A stretch of DNA of 64,000 nucleotides, taken from NCBI RefSeq assembly GCF_951230155.1, contig NZ_CATNVD010000001.1:62001-126000 (forward strand), read 5' to 3'. Shown in pieces: positions 1-8,331 of this stretch. A model generated the notes under the pieces. It searched no databases and was not told the origin of the DNA. It worked only from the letters and a program-made list of their open reading frames with translations. The stretch is from Parablautia sp. Marseille-Q6255 (GTDB taxonomy: Bacteria; Bacillota; Clostridia; Lachnospirales; Lachnospiraceae). Position numbers and translations under genes: made by a program. Positions within the stretch are counted from its first letter, which is position 1; the number at the start of each line of letters is the position of its first letter.

Positions 1-26
1 CAAATCCAGAACGGCTAATTTCCCAT
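1..26 (-). CDS. Winged-helix regulator, copy A (5' fragment, cut by window edge)
   Basis: The first bases, read on the minus strand, match the start of the two complete paralogues at 3809-4314 and 14515-15020. A ribosome site (AAGGTGG, 40-34) precedes ATG at 26-24, then GGA AAT and a TAG stop at 17-15. The conserved protein sequence (GKLAVLDL) continues in the -1 frame. It follows the ABC ATPase gene (64-756) on the same strand. The rest is outside the window, so only the N-terminus can be compared. Confidence 0.6.
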
Positions 27-63
27 GTTATCACCACCTTAATTGCCAAATATTTTCTTAACC

Positions 64-756
64 TCAAACACAATTTTGAAAGAAAGCACTCTCCAGTTGA
101 GTAAAATCCCGTGGATTTTCAAGTTGAAAAATCTTTCTCTGCTTGTCGATAAAAACCACATCGTCACAGAAATTCGCAACCAAATCAAGGTTATGGGCTG
201 AAAAGAGTACAAGATTCCCAGCGTCCCGATGTTCAAGCAGCAATTTTTTTAGGGTGGCAACGCTTTCCGGATCAAGACCATTAAAAGGTTCATCCAGGAT
301 TAGATTGCCTGCGCCAGAAAGAAAGGCCGCAATCAGATACACCTTTTGTTTCATGCCAAGCGAATAGTTTGCAATATATTCGTTCAGTGACCGCTCCAAC
401 TTGAAAGCAGTTGACAACCTTTCGAGCGTTTCCTTTGCTTTAACGGCATTTTGGCGATATAGCTGTATGATGCACTTCAAGTATTCATTTCCAGTCAAAT
501 TCAAAAACATCTCTTTGCTGTCTGGAACATAGAAAAACTGAAACTTAGACTTAAACTCCCGATTATCAATCCCATCAATCTCCACTTTTCCGCTATCCAT
601 GCTGGCCGGCTGTGTGATGGCATTTAATAGTGTAGATTTTCCAATGCCATTGACGCCAACCAGTGCATAAATCCGTTGATTCTCCAAGGAGCAGGAGATG
701 TTTTCAAAAATTATTCTGTTTCCATACTTTTTTGATATGTCTGTTACTTTAATCAC
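64..756 (-). CDS. ABC transporter ATP-binding protein
   Basis: This 230-residue ATPase probably powers the membrane protein encoded just upstream (749-2167); the two overlap by 8 bases, indicating translational coupling. Visible motifs are Walker A GVNGIGKST near residues 34-42, signature YSLGMKQK in the middle, Walker B LILDEP followed by the D-loop FNGLDPES, and an H-loop (SAHN). A single nucleotide-binding domain with a separate permease fits the small Firmicutes exporter/bacteriocin-immunity type. The substrate cannot be read from the sequence. The linked XRE-TPR regulator suggests induction by an environmental or peptide cue (inference). Confidence 0.85.
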   Translation of the reverse strand: MIKVTDISKKYGNRIIFENISCSLENQRIYALVGVNGIGKSTLLNAITQPASMDSGKVEIDGIDNREFKSKFQFFYVPDSKEMFLNLTGNEYLKCIIQLYRQNAVKAKETLERLSTAFKLERSLNEYIANYSLGMKQKVYLIAAFLSGAGNLILDEPFNGLDPESVATLKKLLLEHRDAGNLVLFSAHNLDLVANFCDDVVFIDKQRKIFQLENPRDFTQLESAFFQNCV

Positions 757-2167
757 GAAAGCTCCTCCTGCAAAACAACCAATATACGCACTCTATCGCA
801 ACAACACAACCACTCACACAAACAGCAAATGGCAGCAGAGAAATATAATCAATGATTTGCGTTATAAAATAGATTTCCCCAACAGTCAAAGTTATTGAAG
901 CAAAAAGCACGATTACTTTGCTGATATTTCCATGGAGCAGCTCATTTGTGCTATTTGGTGAGCGTGGCATTTTATAGTCTAAAAATACTCCAAGCCATAC
1001 ACAGCCATAATTCATGACAGTTCCATAAATGAGAAGCAAGAAGGCATCCAGTGCAGATATACCATGAAAAAAGGTTGCTCCCACCCAGAACAGCAATACA
1101 GTAATCTCTCCCCAAAAGAAACCTTGCAGGGTTTTCCAGAAAAATAATCGGTGTGAGGATATGGGAAGAAATGAAATGTATGCTTTATTCGGATCGCTGG
1201 AATAGGCGGTGCTTGAAATGGTGTTCACAGCACAGCAGGACACCAGCAGAAACAATTCTAAGGTATATCGCTCGGACACTCCTATCCAATCAAAGTTTTG
1301 CACCAATAGCCCACACAGAACAACTACTGTTATGATATTCTTAATGTTTGAAAAGAAAATGAGTTCCTTGTTTCTTGATACCCGTTTCCATTCCAGCAGG
1401 AAGTAAGGATTTTTAATTTTTGTAGGCGCTATGGCTTTATTGGCTTTTTGATGCTGAAAGTTCTGGGTGTTCAGATACCCGCGAACATATCCAGCCTTTA
1501 CGCAAAAGTAAGCACAAAGAGTTGACAAAGCTGCAACCAACATTGCAATCAGGAGCCACTTGTCGGGGCAAAACGCTTCATTCAGGTTATCTAAAAAATC
1601 CGGCACAAAGAAAATTTCTGATACAAGATTGCCGGCTGAAAGGGCCAACAGCAAAAATGCCCCATATTGTAAAACTATAAATCCATATCCCACACTGGAT
1701 GCCGGAAGCAAATTGGCGATAGCCATAGAAATCAGCAGAACAAGCAGATCAATCAAACAGCTACCTATCCAACAAAACAGCATGATTGTTACTGTCGTAA
1801 GCCAATCTGAAGTGGCATATAAAAAGCAGGCCCAAAATGCAGAAATGGTAACGCCTAATTGTACGCAGGCAAGACGGCCAATGACTAACAGGACTAATCT
1901 GCTTGACGACAGCGGAAAGCACAGAACATCTTTTATCCGGCGATTTGTAAAAAGCTGATCGGGTATTTTATATATCGCAATAAATGTACTTATCCAAATT
2001 GCAAGGATGGACACGAACACACGATAGACAGATATTGGTCCGGGAAGGTAGTGATCCAGTACATACCATATCAAGTACCCCACATAAATACCGATCATAG
2101 AAAGTGAAAGCGTAATAATGGGGGCGCTTCTACTTTTTAAGATTGCTTTATAGAGTGTACGCTTCAT
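749..2167 (-). CDS. ABC transporter permease, multi-spanning membrane protein
   Basis: A 472-residue protein with about ten to twelve hydrophobic segments separated by short loops and a basic N-terminus. I do not recognise a named family. Its size and position directly before an ABC ATPase gene, with overlapping ends, make it the membrane partner of that ATPase. It lies 12 bases after the small membrane protein gene at 2180-2506, so the four genes from 3652 down to 64 look like one operon. Substrate unknown; antimicrobial peptide efflux or self-immunity is possible. Confidence 0.75.
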   Translation of the reverse strand: MKRTLYKAILKSRSAPIITLSLSMIGIYVGYLIWYVLDHYLPGPISVYRVFVSILAIWISTFIAIYKIPDQLFTNRRIKDVLCFPLSSSRLVLLVIGRLACVQLGVTISAFWACFLYATSDWLTTVTIMLFCWIGSCLIDLLVLLISMAIANLLPASSVGYGFIVLQYGAFLLLALSAGNLVSEIFFVPDFLDNLNEAFCPDKWLLIAMLVAALSTLCAYFCVKAGYVRGYLNTQNFQHQKANKAIAPTKIKNPYFLLEWKRVSRNKELIFFSNIKNIITVVVLCGLLVQNFDWIGVSERYTLELFLLVSCCAVNTISSTAYSSDPNKAYISFLPISSHRLFFWKTLQGFFWGEITVLLFWVGATFFHGISALDAFLLLIYGTVMNYGCVWLGVFLDYKMPRSPNSTNELLHGNISKVIVLFASITLTVGEIYFITQIIDYISLLPFAVCVSGCVVAIECVYWLFCRRSFRD

Positions 2168-2179
2168 GGTTGATCCGGC

Positions 2180-2506
2180 TCATATCTGTGAAATGTAGGA
2201 TGTCATCATTATTACTAAAAGAACAACAAACACAATGCTATTCATTTTTGAAAGCCGCTTCTGCTTGATAAATCCGATGTTTATAACCAGCGCAATGATT
2301 GGGAGCAACCAAACAGCTAAAACACTGGGTAAGGGATAATAGGTATCACCCGTATGCAAAATAGAAATCTGCTCCGGCAGGAAGAACAGCATAATGCCGG
2401 ACAGAAGAAACATCAAAAGGACAATCGCAAAATTGACGGACGCCAGTTTTGCGTTATTTTCGGTGAAATTTTCACCAAGAAGGCTTTTTAACATTTTGCG
2501 AATCAT
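2180..2506 (-). CDS. Small membrane protein, possibly DUF1648-like
   Basis: A 108-residue protein with three hydrophobic segments. After the first comes LPEQISILHTGDTYYPLP, which resembles the LP-x-IP-x-H-x-x-G motif of DUF1648 proteins (relatives of the SdpI immunity family). The match is by eye and partial. It lies between the XRE-TPR regulator and the ABC permease in one operon. A role in immunity or signal sensing fits the context but is inference. Confidence 0.6.
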   Translation of the reverse strand: MIRKMLKSLLGENFTENNAKLASVNFAIVLLMFLLSGIMLFFLPEQISILHTGDTYYPLPSVLAVWLLPIIALVINIGFIKQKRLSKMNSIVFVVLLVIMMTSYISQI

Positions 2507-2533
2507 TTTATAATCCTCCGTTTCTAAACCAAC

Positions 2534-3652
2534 TCAATCATTTTCTTCAAGGGTTTTCAGCCGCTTTATGATATTTTGGAAATGAACATCGTCTCTCAAC
2601 GGTTCAAAGGTTTTGCAGTTTATAATGGACTCTACCGCGCTTTTCTTAATTGTCATCTCATTTCGCGGCATATCGCTGCCCATTGTAAGAGTATTTTCCA
2701 GCCAGCCATCTAAAAGGTCAAAGTATTCATTTCCGTGAAAACTCAAGGGATAGATATTGCTGGTTGCCAGTTGTGTGTAGCGTTCCAGTAACTCCAATGC
2801 TTTTTCAGGGTTTCCCAGTTTCATATATCCTTGCGCGATCGTGAAATACAGTGGAAGTATAATCCCTGGGTGCAATTCAGTCAGATTAAAAGCCTCTATC
2901 ATTGCATAAGATTTTCTTGCAGTTTCTTCAAAGGCGTCTTTTTGCTCCAAGCACAGCCCCAGATAGATGGACAGTAGATTGATAAGCACAACGGTATGTT
3001 GAAAAATACCCACTTGTAAAATACTTTTGGCCTCTTTTTTGTTGCCTAAAAAGTGGTAGGCCGAAGCCAGCAATGGCTCTGTGGATGTCATAGAAAAATC
3101 TGGCTCGCCCAAAAGATTTAATACTTCTGATGGATTGCCCAGGGTTAATTGGCATAGAGCCTCCATATTGAGAGCCTGTTTTGCCAGATCTACATTGTCT
3201 GTTTCGGACTTTACCCGTTCAAATAACCTGCTGGCATCCTCTAACATTTCTTTTGCTGCAGCCTTATCCTCAACCAATGGGCTATAGTTTACATACAAGC
3301 TCCCAATCTGATACAAAAGAGGAAAACAGGAGAAATACTTTTTCGTGATCTCCTGGCATTGCTCCCGCACCTGTTCTATCGGCTGCATAGAAAAGTCAGC
3401 CGCCAATTTTCGATATAGGGCTCGAATCTGCTCCTTCGTCATTTGCGGCTCATAGCCAATCAGTTCGTCAATGCTGATATTAAAATAGGTAGCAAGCTGC
3501 GGTAACAAAGTAATATCAGGATATGTCATTCCGGTTTCCCATTTTGAAACAGCGGCTTTCGATACTCCCATATATGCGGCCAGTTCATCCTGGGTAATCC
3601 CGCGCTTATGGCGGTTTTCAACCAGAATACGGCCAAGATTGATTTCTTTCAT
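2534..3652 (-). CDS. XRE-family regulator with C-terminal TPR-like repeats
   Basis: The N-terminal 65 residues form a Cro/C1-type helix-turn-helix (TQDELAAYMGVSKAAVSKWE). The remaining 300 or so are helical with repeated patterns like tetratricopeptide repeats, as in peptide-responsive Firmicutes regulators. I start at ATG 3652 rather than the longer frame because AGGAGG lies 8 bases upstream, giving 372 residues. It is first in the operon leading to the membrane protein and ABC transporter at 64-2506 and probably controls it. The ligand is unknown. Confidence 0.8.
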   Translation of the reverse strand: MKEINLGRILVENRHKRGITQDELAAYMGVSKAAVSKWETGMTYPDITLLPQLATYFNISIDELIGYEPQMTKEQIRALYRKLAADFSMQPIEQVREQCQEITKKYFSCFPLLYQIGSLYVNYSPLVEDKAAAKEMLEDASRLFERVKSETDNVDLAKQALNMEALCQLTLGNPSEVLNLLGEPDFSMTSTEPLLASAYHFLGNKKEAKSILQVGIFQHTVVLINLLSIYLGLCLEQKDAFEETARKSYAMIEAFNLTELHPGIILPLYFTIAQGYMKLGNPEKALELLERYTQLATSNIYPLSFHGNEYFDLLDGWLENTLTMGSDMPRNEMTIKKSAVESIINCKTFEPLRDDVHFQNIIKRLKTLEEND

Positions 3653-3672
3653 TATCCCTACCTCCTGATAAT

Positions 3673-3701
3673 AGTATAGAAAACTGGAATCAAAAAAACA
3701 A
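3673..3701 (-). promoter_or_regulatory. Promoter of the XRE-ABC operon
   Basis: On the minus strand a -35 hexamer TTGTTT (3701-3696) and a -10 hexamer TATACT (3678-3673) are separated by 17 bases and lie just upstream of the XRE gene's ribosome site. Sigma-A-type match by eye. Confidence 0.5.
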
Positions 3702-3772
3702 TGGAGCATATTTTAACTTCCTGGGGAAAAGTCAACCAATAGGAAACTAAGGTATCTCATGCACCGACCCAA

Positions 3773-3805
3773 TGAAAAAAGGGTGCGGCAGGGAATACCG
3801 CACCC
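3773..3805 (-). terminator. Rho-independent terminator after winged-helix copy B
   Basis: A perfect 8-bp stem (GGGTGCGG / CCGCACCC, 3781-3805) is followed on the minus strand by six T residues (3780-3775). It lies 3 bases beyond the stop of copy B and closes the metallophore-like operon. Confidence 0.85.
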
Positions 3806-3808
3806 TTT

Positions 3809-4314
3809 CTATACTTCAAATTTATAACCTACACCATAGACGCTTTTCACATAATCCGGCAAGTCGGGTGAAACCCGGAGCTTCTTTCTCAGGTTGCTTA
3901 TGTGGTTGTTGACCGCTTTTCGGGAATAGTAGGAATAATCCTCGTGCCATACCAGATCCAGGAGCATTTCATAAGTGAACACCCGCTTTGGATTCAGTAT
4001 GAGCAAAGCGAAGATTTCAAATTCCTTAACCGTCAGCGGAATTACCTGCTCCCGCACAGTGACAAGGTGTTGCTCTAAGCAAAAATATAAATCACCTTTC
4101 CAGATTTCTGTCAAGGGCTGATCGGCCTGCGGCGGGATAAAATACTGGCCTCGAAGAAGTGTAGAGTATGGGACATCAGCCGGAATATTGCCAGCATCAT
4201 AGTCACGAACAAACTGAGCCAGTTCCTTCTTTTGGTTGGGAGAAAGCAGGGTAAACAGCTTTTCACCAATCTGTCTGCCGGAATCTTTTAAATCCAGTAC
4301 GGCTAATTTCCCAT
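3809..4314 (-). CDS. OmpR/PhoB-type winged-helix regulator, copy B, apparently made by -1 frameshift
   Basis: The C-terminal 100 residues are an OmpR/PhoB-type DNA-binding domain (LTVKEFEIFALL, then NNHISNLRKK and YVKSVYGVGYKF). There is no receiver domain. The only well-placed start is ATG 4314-4312 behind AGGAGGTGG (4330-4322), but it reads ATG GGA AAT TAG. The protein continues in the -1 frame (GKLAVLDLKDSG...), open without stop from 4312 to 3809, and differs from copy C mainly by conservative changes. GGGAAAT just before the stop is a canonical slippery heptamer. In the -1 frame the first ATG/GTG/TTG is at 4114, which would remove about 66 conserved residues. The gene follows the DtxR-like gene, whose TAA stop overlaps this ribosome site. 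Expected product is about 168 residues. Confidence 0.75.
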
Positions 4315-4329
4315 TTTGTCACCACCTCC

Positions 4330-4743
4330 TTAGTCCTCTAAAGCATCTTTCAGTTTTTGAAAAGATTCCTGGCTAATAACATGTTCAATCCGGCAGGCAT
4401 CGGCCTCCGCAGTTTTGGGGTCAACGCCTGCGGCGATAAGCTGCTCGGTAAAAAAGCAATGGCGCTCATAGATTTTTTCGGCAACCTCGCGGCCCACATC
4501 GGTCAGATGGAGAAAGTGTTCTTCGTCCATTGTGAGAAAACCGCCGTCCCGCAAGGTAGCCACCGCATGGCACACGCTTGGCTTTGACACCTCCATGTAC
4601 CGGGCCACATCTACGGAGCGCACCATACCTAACTTCTTTTTCAAAACCAGGATGGCCTCTAAATAATCTTCACCGGATGCGGTGGTATGTCGCTTTTTGT
4701 CCATGTGTTCCTCCCATGCCATTCGTACCAGTAAAGAAAACAT
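4330..4743 (-). CDS. DtxR/MntR-family metal-dependent repressor
   Basis: The sequence shows the DtxR-type winged helix (SGEDYLEAILVL, then VDVARYMEVSKPSVCHAVATL) and the start of the metal-binding/dimerisation region (ERHCFFTEQL, DACRIEHVIS). At 137 residues it is the short, MntR-like form without an SH3 domain. ATG 4743 follows AAGGAG right after the upstream stop; ATG 4704 with GGGAGG is an equally good alternative. It is encoded after the ABC exporter pair and presumably represses this metal-linked locus; a DtxR-like box lies before the importer operon at 13246-13264. Iron or manganese cannot be separated from sequence. Confidence 0.85.
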   Translation of the reverse strand: MFSLLVRMAWEEHMDKKRHTTASGEDYLEAILVLKKKLGMVRSVDVARYMEVSKPSVCHAVATLRDGGFLTMDEEHFLHLTDVGREVAEKIYERHCFFTEQLIAAGVDPKTAEADACRIEHVISQESFQKLKDALED

Positions 4744-4755
4744 AATGGCTCCTTT

Positions 4756-6504
4756 TTATCGCTGGGGTTTGTCGCCAGACAGTTTCCAGTTAACTGCCTT
4801 TTCTCTAACATTCACAAAATCGGCATAAATACCAGGCTGCTCCATCAACTCCTGATGTGTACCTCGTTGGGCAATTCCGCCATTTGCAATAACAACAATC
4901 TGCTGGGCGTTGCGAACCGTTTTCAGTCGATGAGCAATAATAATAACAGTCTTATCTTCTGTTAGTTTCTCAATGGCCTGCTGGAGTTCCGCCTCATTTT
5001 CCGGGTCCACACTACTTGTTGCCTCGTCCAGAATGATGATAGGGGTATCCTTCAAAATAGCCCGCGCAATCGAAATCCGTTGCTTTTCGCCGCCGGATAG
5101 AGTAGCGCCGCTCTCGCCAATGACGGTATCATAGCCGTTTGGAAGTGCCATGATAAAATCATGGCAGCACGCACTCTTTGCCGCTCGGACGACTTCTTCA
5201 TGGGTTGCATCCGGTTTACCAAACTTGATGTTGTTCTCGATACTGTCCGCAAAGAGAAAAACATTCTGAAAGACCATACTGATATTAGAGAGCAAGCTGT
5301 CCAGCTTATACTCCCGTATGTCGGTGCCTCCCAGTTTGATGCACCCTTCATCTACATCCCAAAAACGAGCAATCAAGCTACACAATGTCGTTTTACCGGA
5401 GCCAGATGGCCCGACTATCGCCGTAGTAGTTTTTGCCGGGATCGTCAGATTGACATGGTTCAAGATTCGGTGATCGCCGTAAGAAAAGCCAACATTTTGC
5501 AATTCAATCGTGGTATCTTTCGGAGCAATATCTTTGCCGGACAAATCCATTACTGGGGTATCGTCAATAGCGTTCACCTTGTCGATGGAACTTTCTATTA
5601 ACCGAAGTGCAAAGGACTTTCCTCCCGCCGCCTCCAGTTCGCTGAAAATCAGGAAGGAGGCAACACACATCAGCAGGCAGTACACCAGTGTCATGCTACC
5701 TTGTAGATAGAACAGGATAGAGCAAAACATGATTGCCACACTCGCCAATCGCAAAACAAACAGCTGCACCATTCCGTAAGGCCCAAAAACGGTTTCCAGT
5801 TTTGTATTGCGTGCGCGACTTTCCTCAATGGCCTGTTTCATTTTCTGGTTCGATCCGCCACCGAGATTGAAGGACTTTACAATGCCCATACCCTGGATAT
5901 ATTCCAGTGTGGCTCCTACCAAGTCCTCCTGTGCCGCCTGCCGTTTAGGAGATACTTCCTGTGATTTCTTTTGAAGTGCGGAGTTACAGAGCAAAAACAG
6001 CGCAATCCCCAGGCAAGCCAGCAGACCAATCCTCCAGTCAAAGAAAAACATCACAATGGTAATAACCGTTACATGGATAAAACCGTGGATTACTGTAATT
6101 AGAACCGATGGCGCATTATTCTCCACATCGCTGATCGTTGTGGTGACGGTAGAGGTCAGATCCCCCAGACTATGGCTGTTAAAGTAGCCCATCGGCATAT
6201 ACTTCATCCTGTCGCCCACATGGATGCGCTTATCCGCGCACATAAAATAGCCAACTCTTGTTTGTGAGAAGTCTGAAATATAGCTGCAAACGATTTTTCC
6301 AATCACCCCTGCCAAAAGAAGCAGGAAAGCGAACAGAATATCCTGCCCTTTGGTTCCTTCCACCAATCCATTGAGGATCAGAAAAAGAGCGCCGATTTGA
6401 AACATATCAAAGATTGAGTGCAGCAGGCTGAACACCACTGACTTTTTCAGAACCCCTTTCCAGCGGCCAGAAAAAGCATAGATTTTCTTTAAGGCAGTAA
6501 TCAT
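4756..6504 (-). CDS. ABC exporter half-transporter (membrane domain plus ATPase), subunit 2
   Basis: A 582-residue protein with an N-terminal six-helix exporter domain and a C-terminal ATPase: Walker A GPSGSGKTT, signature LSGGEKQR, Walker B IIILDEATSSVDPE, H-loop IAHR. Its start overlaps the stop of the partner gene (6501-8261) by 4 bases, so the two probably form a heterodimer. With an Opp-type importer, an AraC regulator and a DtxR-family repressor, the pair recalls YbtP/YbtQ-like transporters that act with siderophores. Import versus export cannot be settled here. Confidence 0.85.
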   Translation of the reverse strand: MITALKKIYAFSGRWKGVLKKSVVFSLLHSIFDMFQIGALFLILNGLVEGTKGQDILFAFLLLLAGVIGKIVCSYISDFSQTRVGYFMCADKRIHVGDRMKYMPMGYFNSHSLGDLTSTVTTTISDVENNAPSVLITVIHGFIHVTVITIVMFFFDWRIGLLACLGIALFLLCNSALQKKSQEVSPKRQAAQEDLVGATLEYIQGMGIVKSFNLGGGSNQKMKQAIEESRARNTKLETVFGPYGMVQLFVLRLASVAIMFCSILFYLQGSMTLVYCLLMCVASFLIFSELEAAGGKSFALRLIESSIDKVNAIDDTPVMDLSGKDIAPKDTTIELQNVGFSYGDHRILNHVNLTIPAKTTTAIVGPSGSGKTTLCSLIARFWDVDEGCIKLGGTDIREYKLDSLLSNISMVFQNVFLFADSIENNIKFGKPDATHEEVVRAAKSACCHDFIMALPNGYDTVIGESGATLSGGEKQRISIARAILKDTPIIILDEATSSVDPENEAELQQAIEKLTEDKTVIIIAHRLKTVRNAQQIVVIANGGIAQRGTHQELMEQPGIYADFVNVREKAVNWKLSGDKPQR

Positions 6505-8261
6505 GCCGTTGCACCTCCTTCATCACGGCTCCCAATATGGGCCTGCCACATTTCTTTGTAAAGTGGGCATTTTTGCAGAAGTTCCCCATGTGTTCCGGTT
6601 GCCTCGATCCGCCCTTGATTCACCACCACAAGCTGATCTGCGCCTGTCACTGTATAGAGTCGATGAGCGACCATAATCAGAGTCTTGCCTTGTACCAATT
6701 TAGAAATGGCCTCTTGAACCAGACTTTCATTCTCGGGATCAAGGTAAGCTGTTGCCTCGTCGAAAATAATAATAGGGGCGTCTTTCAGCATGGCTCTGGC
6801 GATGGCAATTCGCTGTCGCTCACCCCCCGACAAGTGGCCGCCTGCACCTCCCACAATCGTGTCATACCCATGCTCCAGACCCATGATGAAGTCATGGCAA
6901 CCGCACTTTCGTGCAACATCTTCTACTTCCTGATCGGTGGCCGACAATCGCCCCATACGGATGTTTTCACGGATACTTTCATCAAAGAGGTAATTATCCT
7001 GCGATACATAAGACACATAAGAGGAAAGCTGCGATAGGGGAATCTTCTTCAAATCCACCCCGCCAAGAGTAATCACGCCGGATGTTGCCTCCCAAAAGCC
7101 AGTAATCAATTTAGTAATCGTTGACTTACCAGAACCGGAAGGCCCTACTAAAGCTGTCATTGTTCCAGGCTGTATTGTCAGATTGATATGGTCCAATATC
7201 GGCTTCGGGTCCTTCAGGTCATAAGAAAAGGAAACATCCTGGAAGTGAATAGACAGGTCGTGAATATCAGCATCGTGGTCCGGTCGCACCATTTCCGGGG
7301 CATCCAGCAGATTTCCAACCTCTCCAACAATCGTGCCAAGCTGTGAAATATTGTCAGTAAATTTAATCGCTCCCAAAATCGGGCCGACAATACCCAGGGA
7401 CAAAATCATAATAGTCAGAAAAACCGGAGCGGACAGGGTTCCATGTTGATACAAAATTGCACCAATGGGAAGAACCGCCAACCAAACACTGGGCCAGATC
7501 GTATTGCTCATAGACATAAACAACTGCGTGTCCTTCATCCAGTCAACCGCATAACGGGCATCGTCATTGACCGCGTCGGAATACTTCTGATAAGAGTTGG
7601 CCGACTGATTGAATGCCTTGATAACCTCAATACCGCCTACATACTCAATAATCGTGGCGTTCATTTTTTGAACCCGTTTCATCAAGCCGGAAAATCGTTC
7701 GCTATACCCCCGTGACATTCCCATATAGCACAGAAAACCAATGGGCAGGGTCACAAGAGAAGCCAGCGCCATGCGCCAGTCTAAAATAAACAGATAGACA
7801 ATAATACACAGCGGGACGAACAGATTCGATGTCATCTCCGGCACCAGATGTGCGAGGATCGGCTCCATGCTCTCTACCCGATCAACGATGACATCTTTGA
7901 ACCGGCCAGAGGACTGATCCATGATGTAACCCATTGGCACCCGTGAGAGTTTGTCGGCAATTTTAATACGGACTTCTTTCAAAGTCTGGAATGTCGCGGT
8001 ATGAGATACGGTTGTCGAAAGGGTAGAAAAGAGCAGTTTTAGTGTGAAGCCGAGCAATATTACACCGCACCACAGCGCATAAGTGTTTAGGGCAGTCACG
8101 CCATCGATCAGACAAAGCATGATATAAGCGATGGCGAAGTATGGGACCATCCCGCAGGCCACGCCCAAGATAGCCAGGATGATGGAGAGCGCGTAGGCTC
8201 TCCGATGTGCGCCAGCCAGTTCCCATAACCGCTTGACTGGCGATGGTGTCTGTTTCATCAT
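6501..8261 (-). CDS. ABC exporter half-transporter (membrane domain plus ATPase), subunit 1
   Basis: A 586-residue half-transporter with six predicted membrane helices followed by an ATPase with Walker A GPSGSGKST, signature LSGGERQR, Walker B IIIFDEATAYLDPE and H-loop VAHR. The glutamate after Walker B is present in both partners, so both sites may hydrolyse ATP. It is 70 bases after the binding-protein gene, with a stem-loop between, and overlaps its partner by an ATGA. The function is probably tied to metal-chelate handling (inferred from neighbours). Confidence 0.85.
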   Translation of the reverse strand: MMKQTPSPVKRLWELAGAHRRAYALSIILAILGVACGMVPYFAIAYIMLCLIDGVTALNTYALWCGVILLGFTLKLLFSTLSTTVSHTATFQTLKEVRIKIADKLSRVPMGYIMDQSSGRFKDVIVDRVESMEPILAHLVPEMTSNLFVPLCIIVYLFILDWRMALASLVTLPIGFLCYMGMSRGYSERFSGLMKRVQKMNATIIEYVGGIEVIKAFNQSANSYQKYSDAVNDDARYAVDWMKDTQLFMSMSNTIWPSVWLAVLPIGAILYQHGTLSAPVFLTIMILSLGIVGPILGAIKFTDNISQLGTIVGEVGNLLDAPEMVRPDHDADIHDLSIHFQDVSFSYDLKDPKPILDHINLTIQPGTMTALVGPSGSGKSTITKLITGFWEATSGVITLGGVDLKKIPLSQLSSYVSYVSQDNYLFDESIRENIRMGRLSATDQEVEDVARKCGCHDFIMGLEHGYDTIVGGAGGHLSGGERQRIAIARAMLKDAPIIIFDEATAYLDPENESLVQEAISKLVQGKTLIMVAHRLYTVTGADQLVVVNQGRIEATGTHGELLQKCPLYKEMWQAHIGSRDEGGATA

Positions 8262-8285
8262 CTCTCACCCTCCATTAAAGCAATA

Positions 8286-8315
8286 CGGGGCAGTCGGCTC
8301 CTCCCGACCACCCCG
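8286..8315 (-). promoter_or_regulatory. Intercistronic stem-loop between binding protein and exporter genes
   Basis: CGGGG/CCCCG and GTCGG/CCGAC pair in an interrupted stem at 8286-8315. There is no T run, so it is not a clear terminator. Such stem-loops after binding-protein genes often stabilise the upstream message, which would raise binding-protein output over the downstream exporter. Confidence 0.45.
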
Positions 8316-8331
8316 CATCGCAAAACTTATG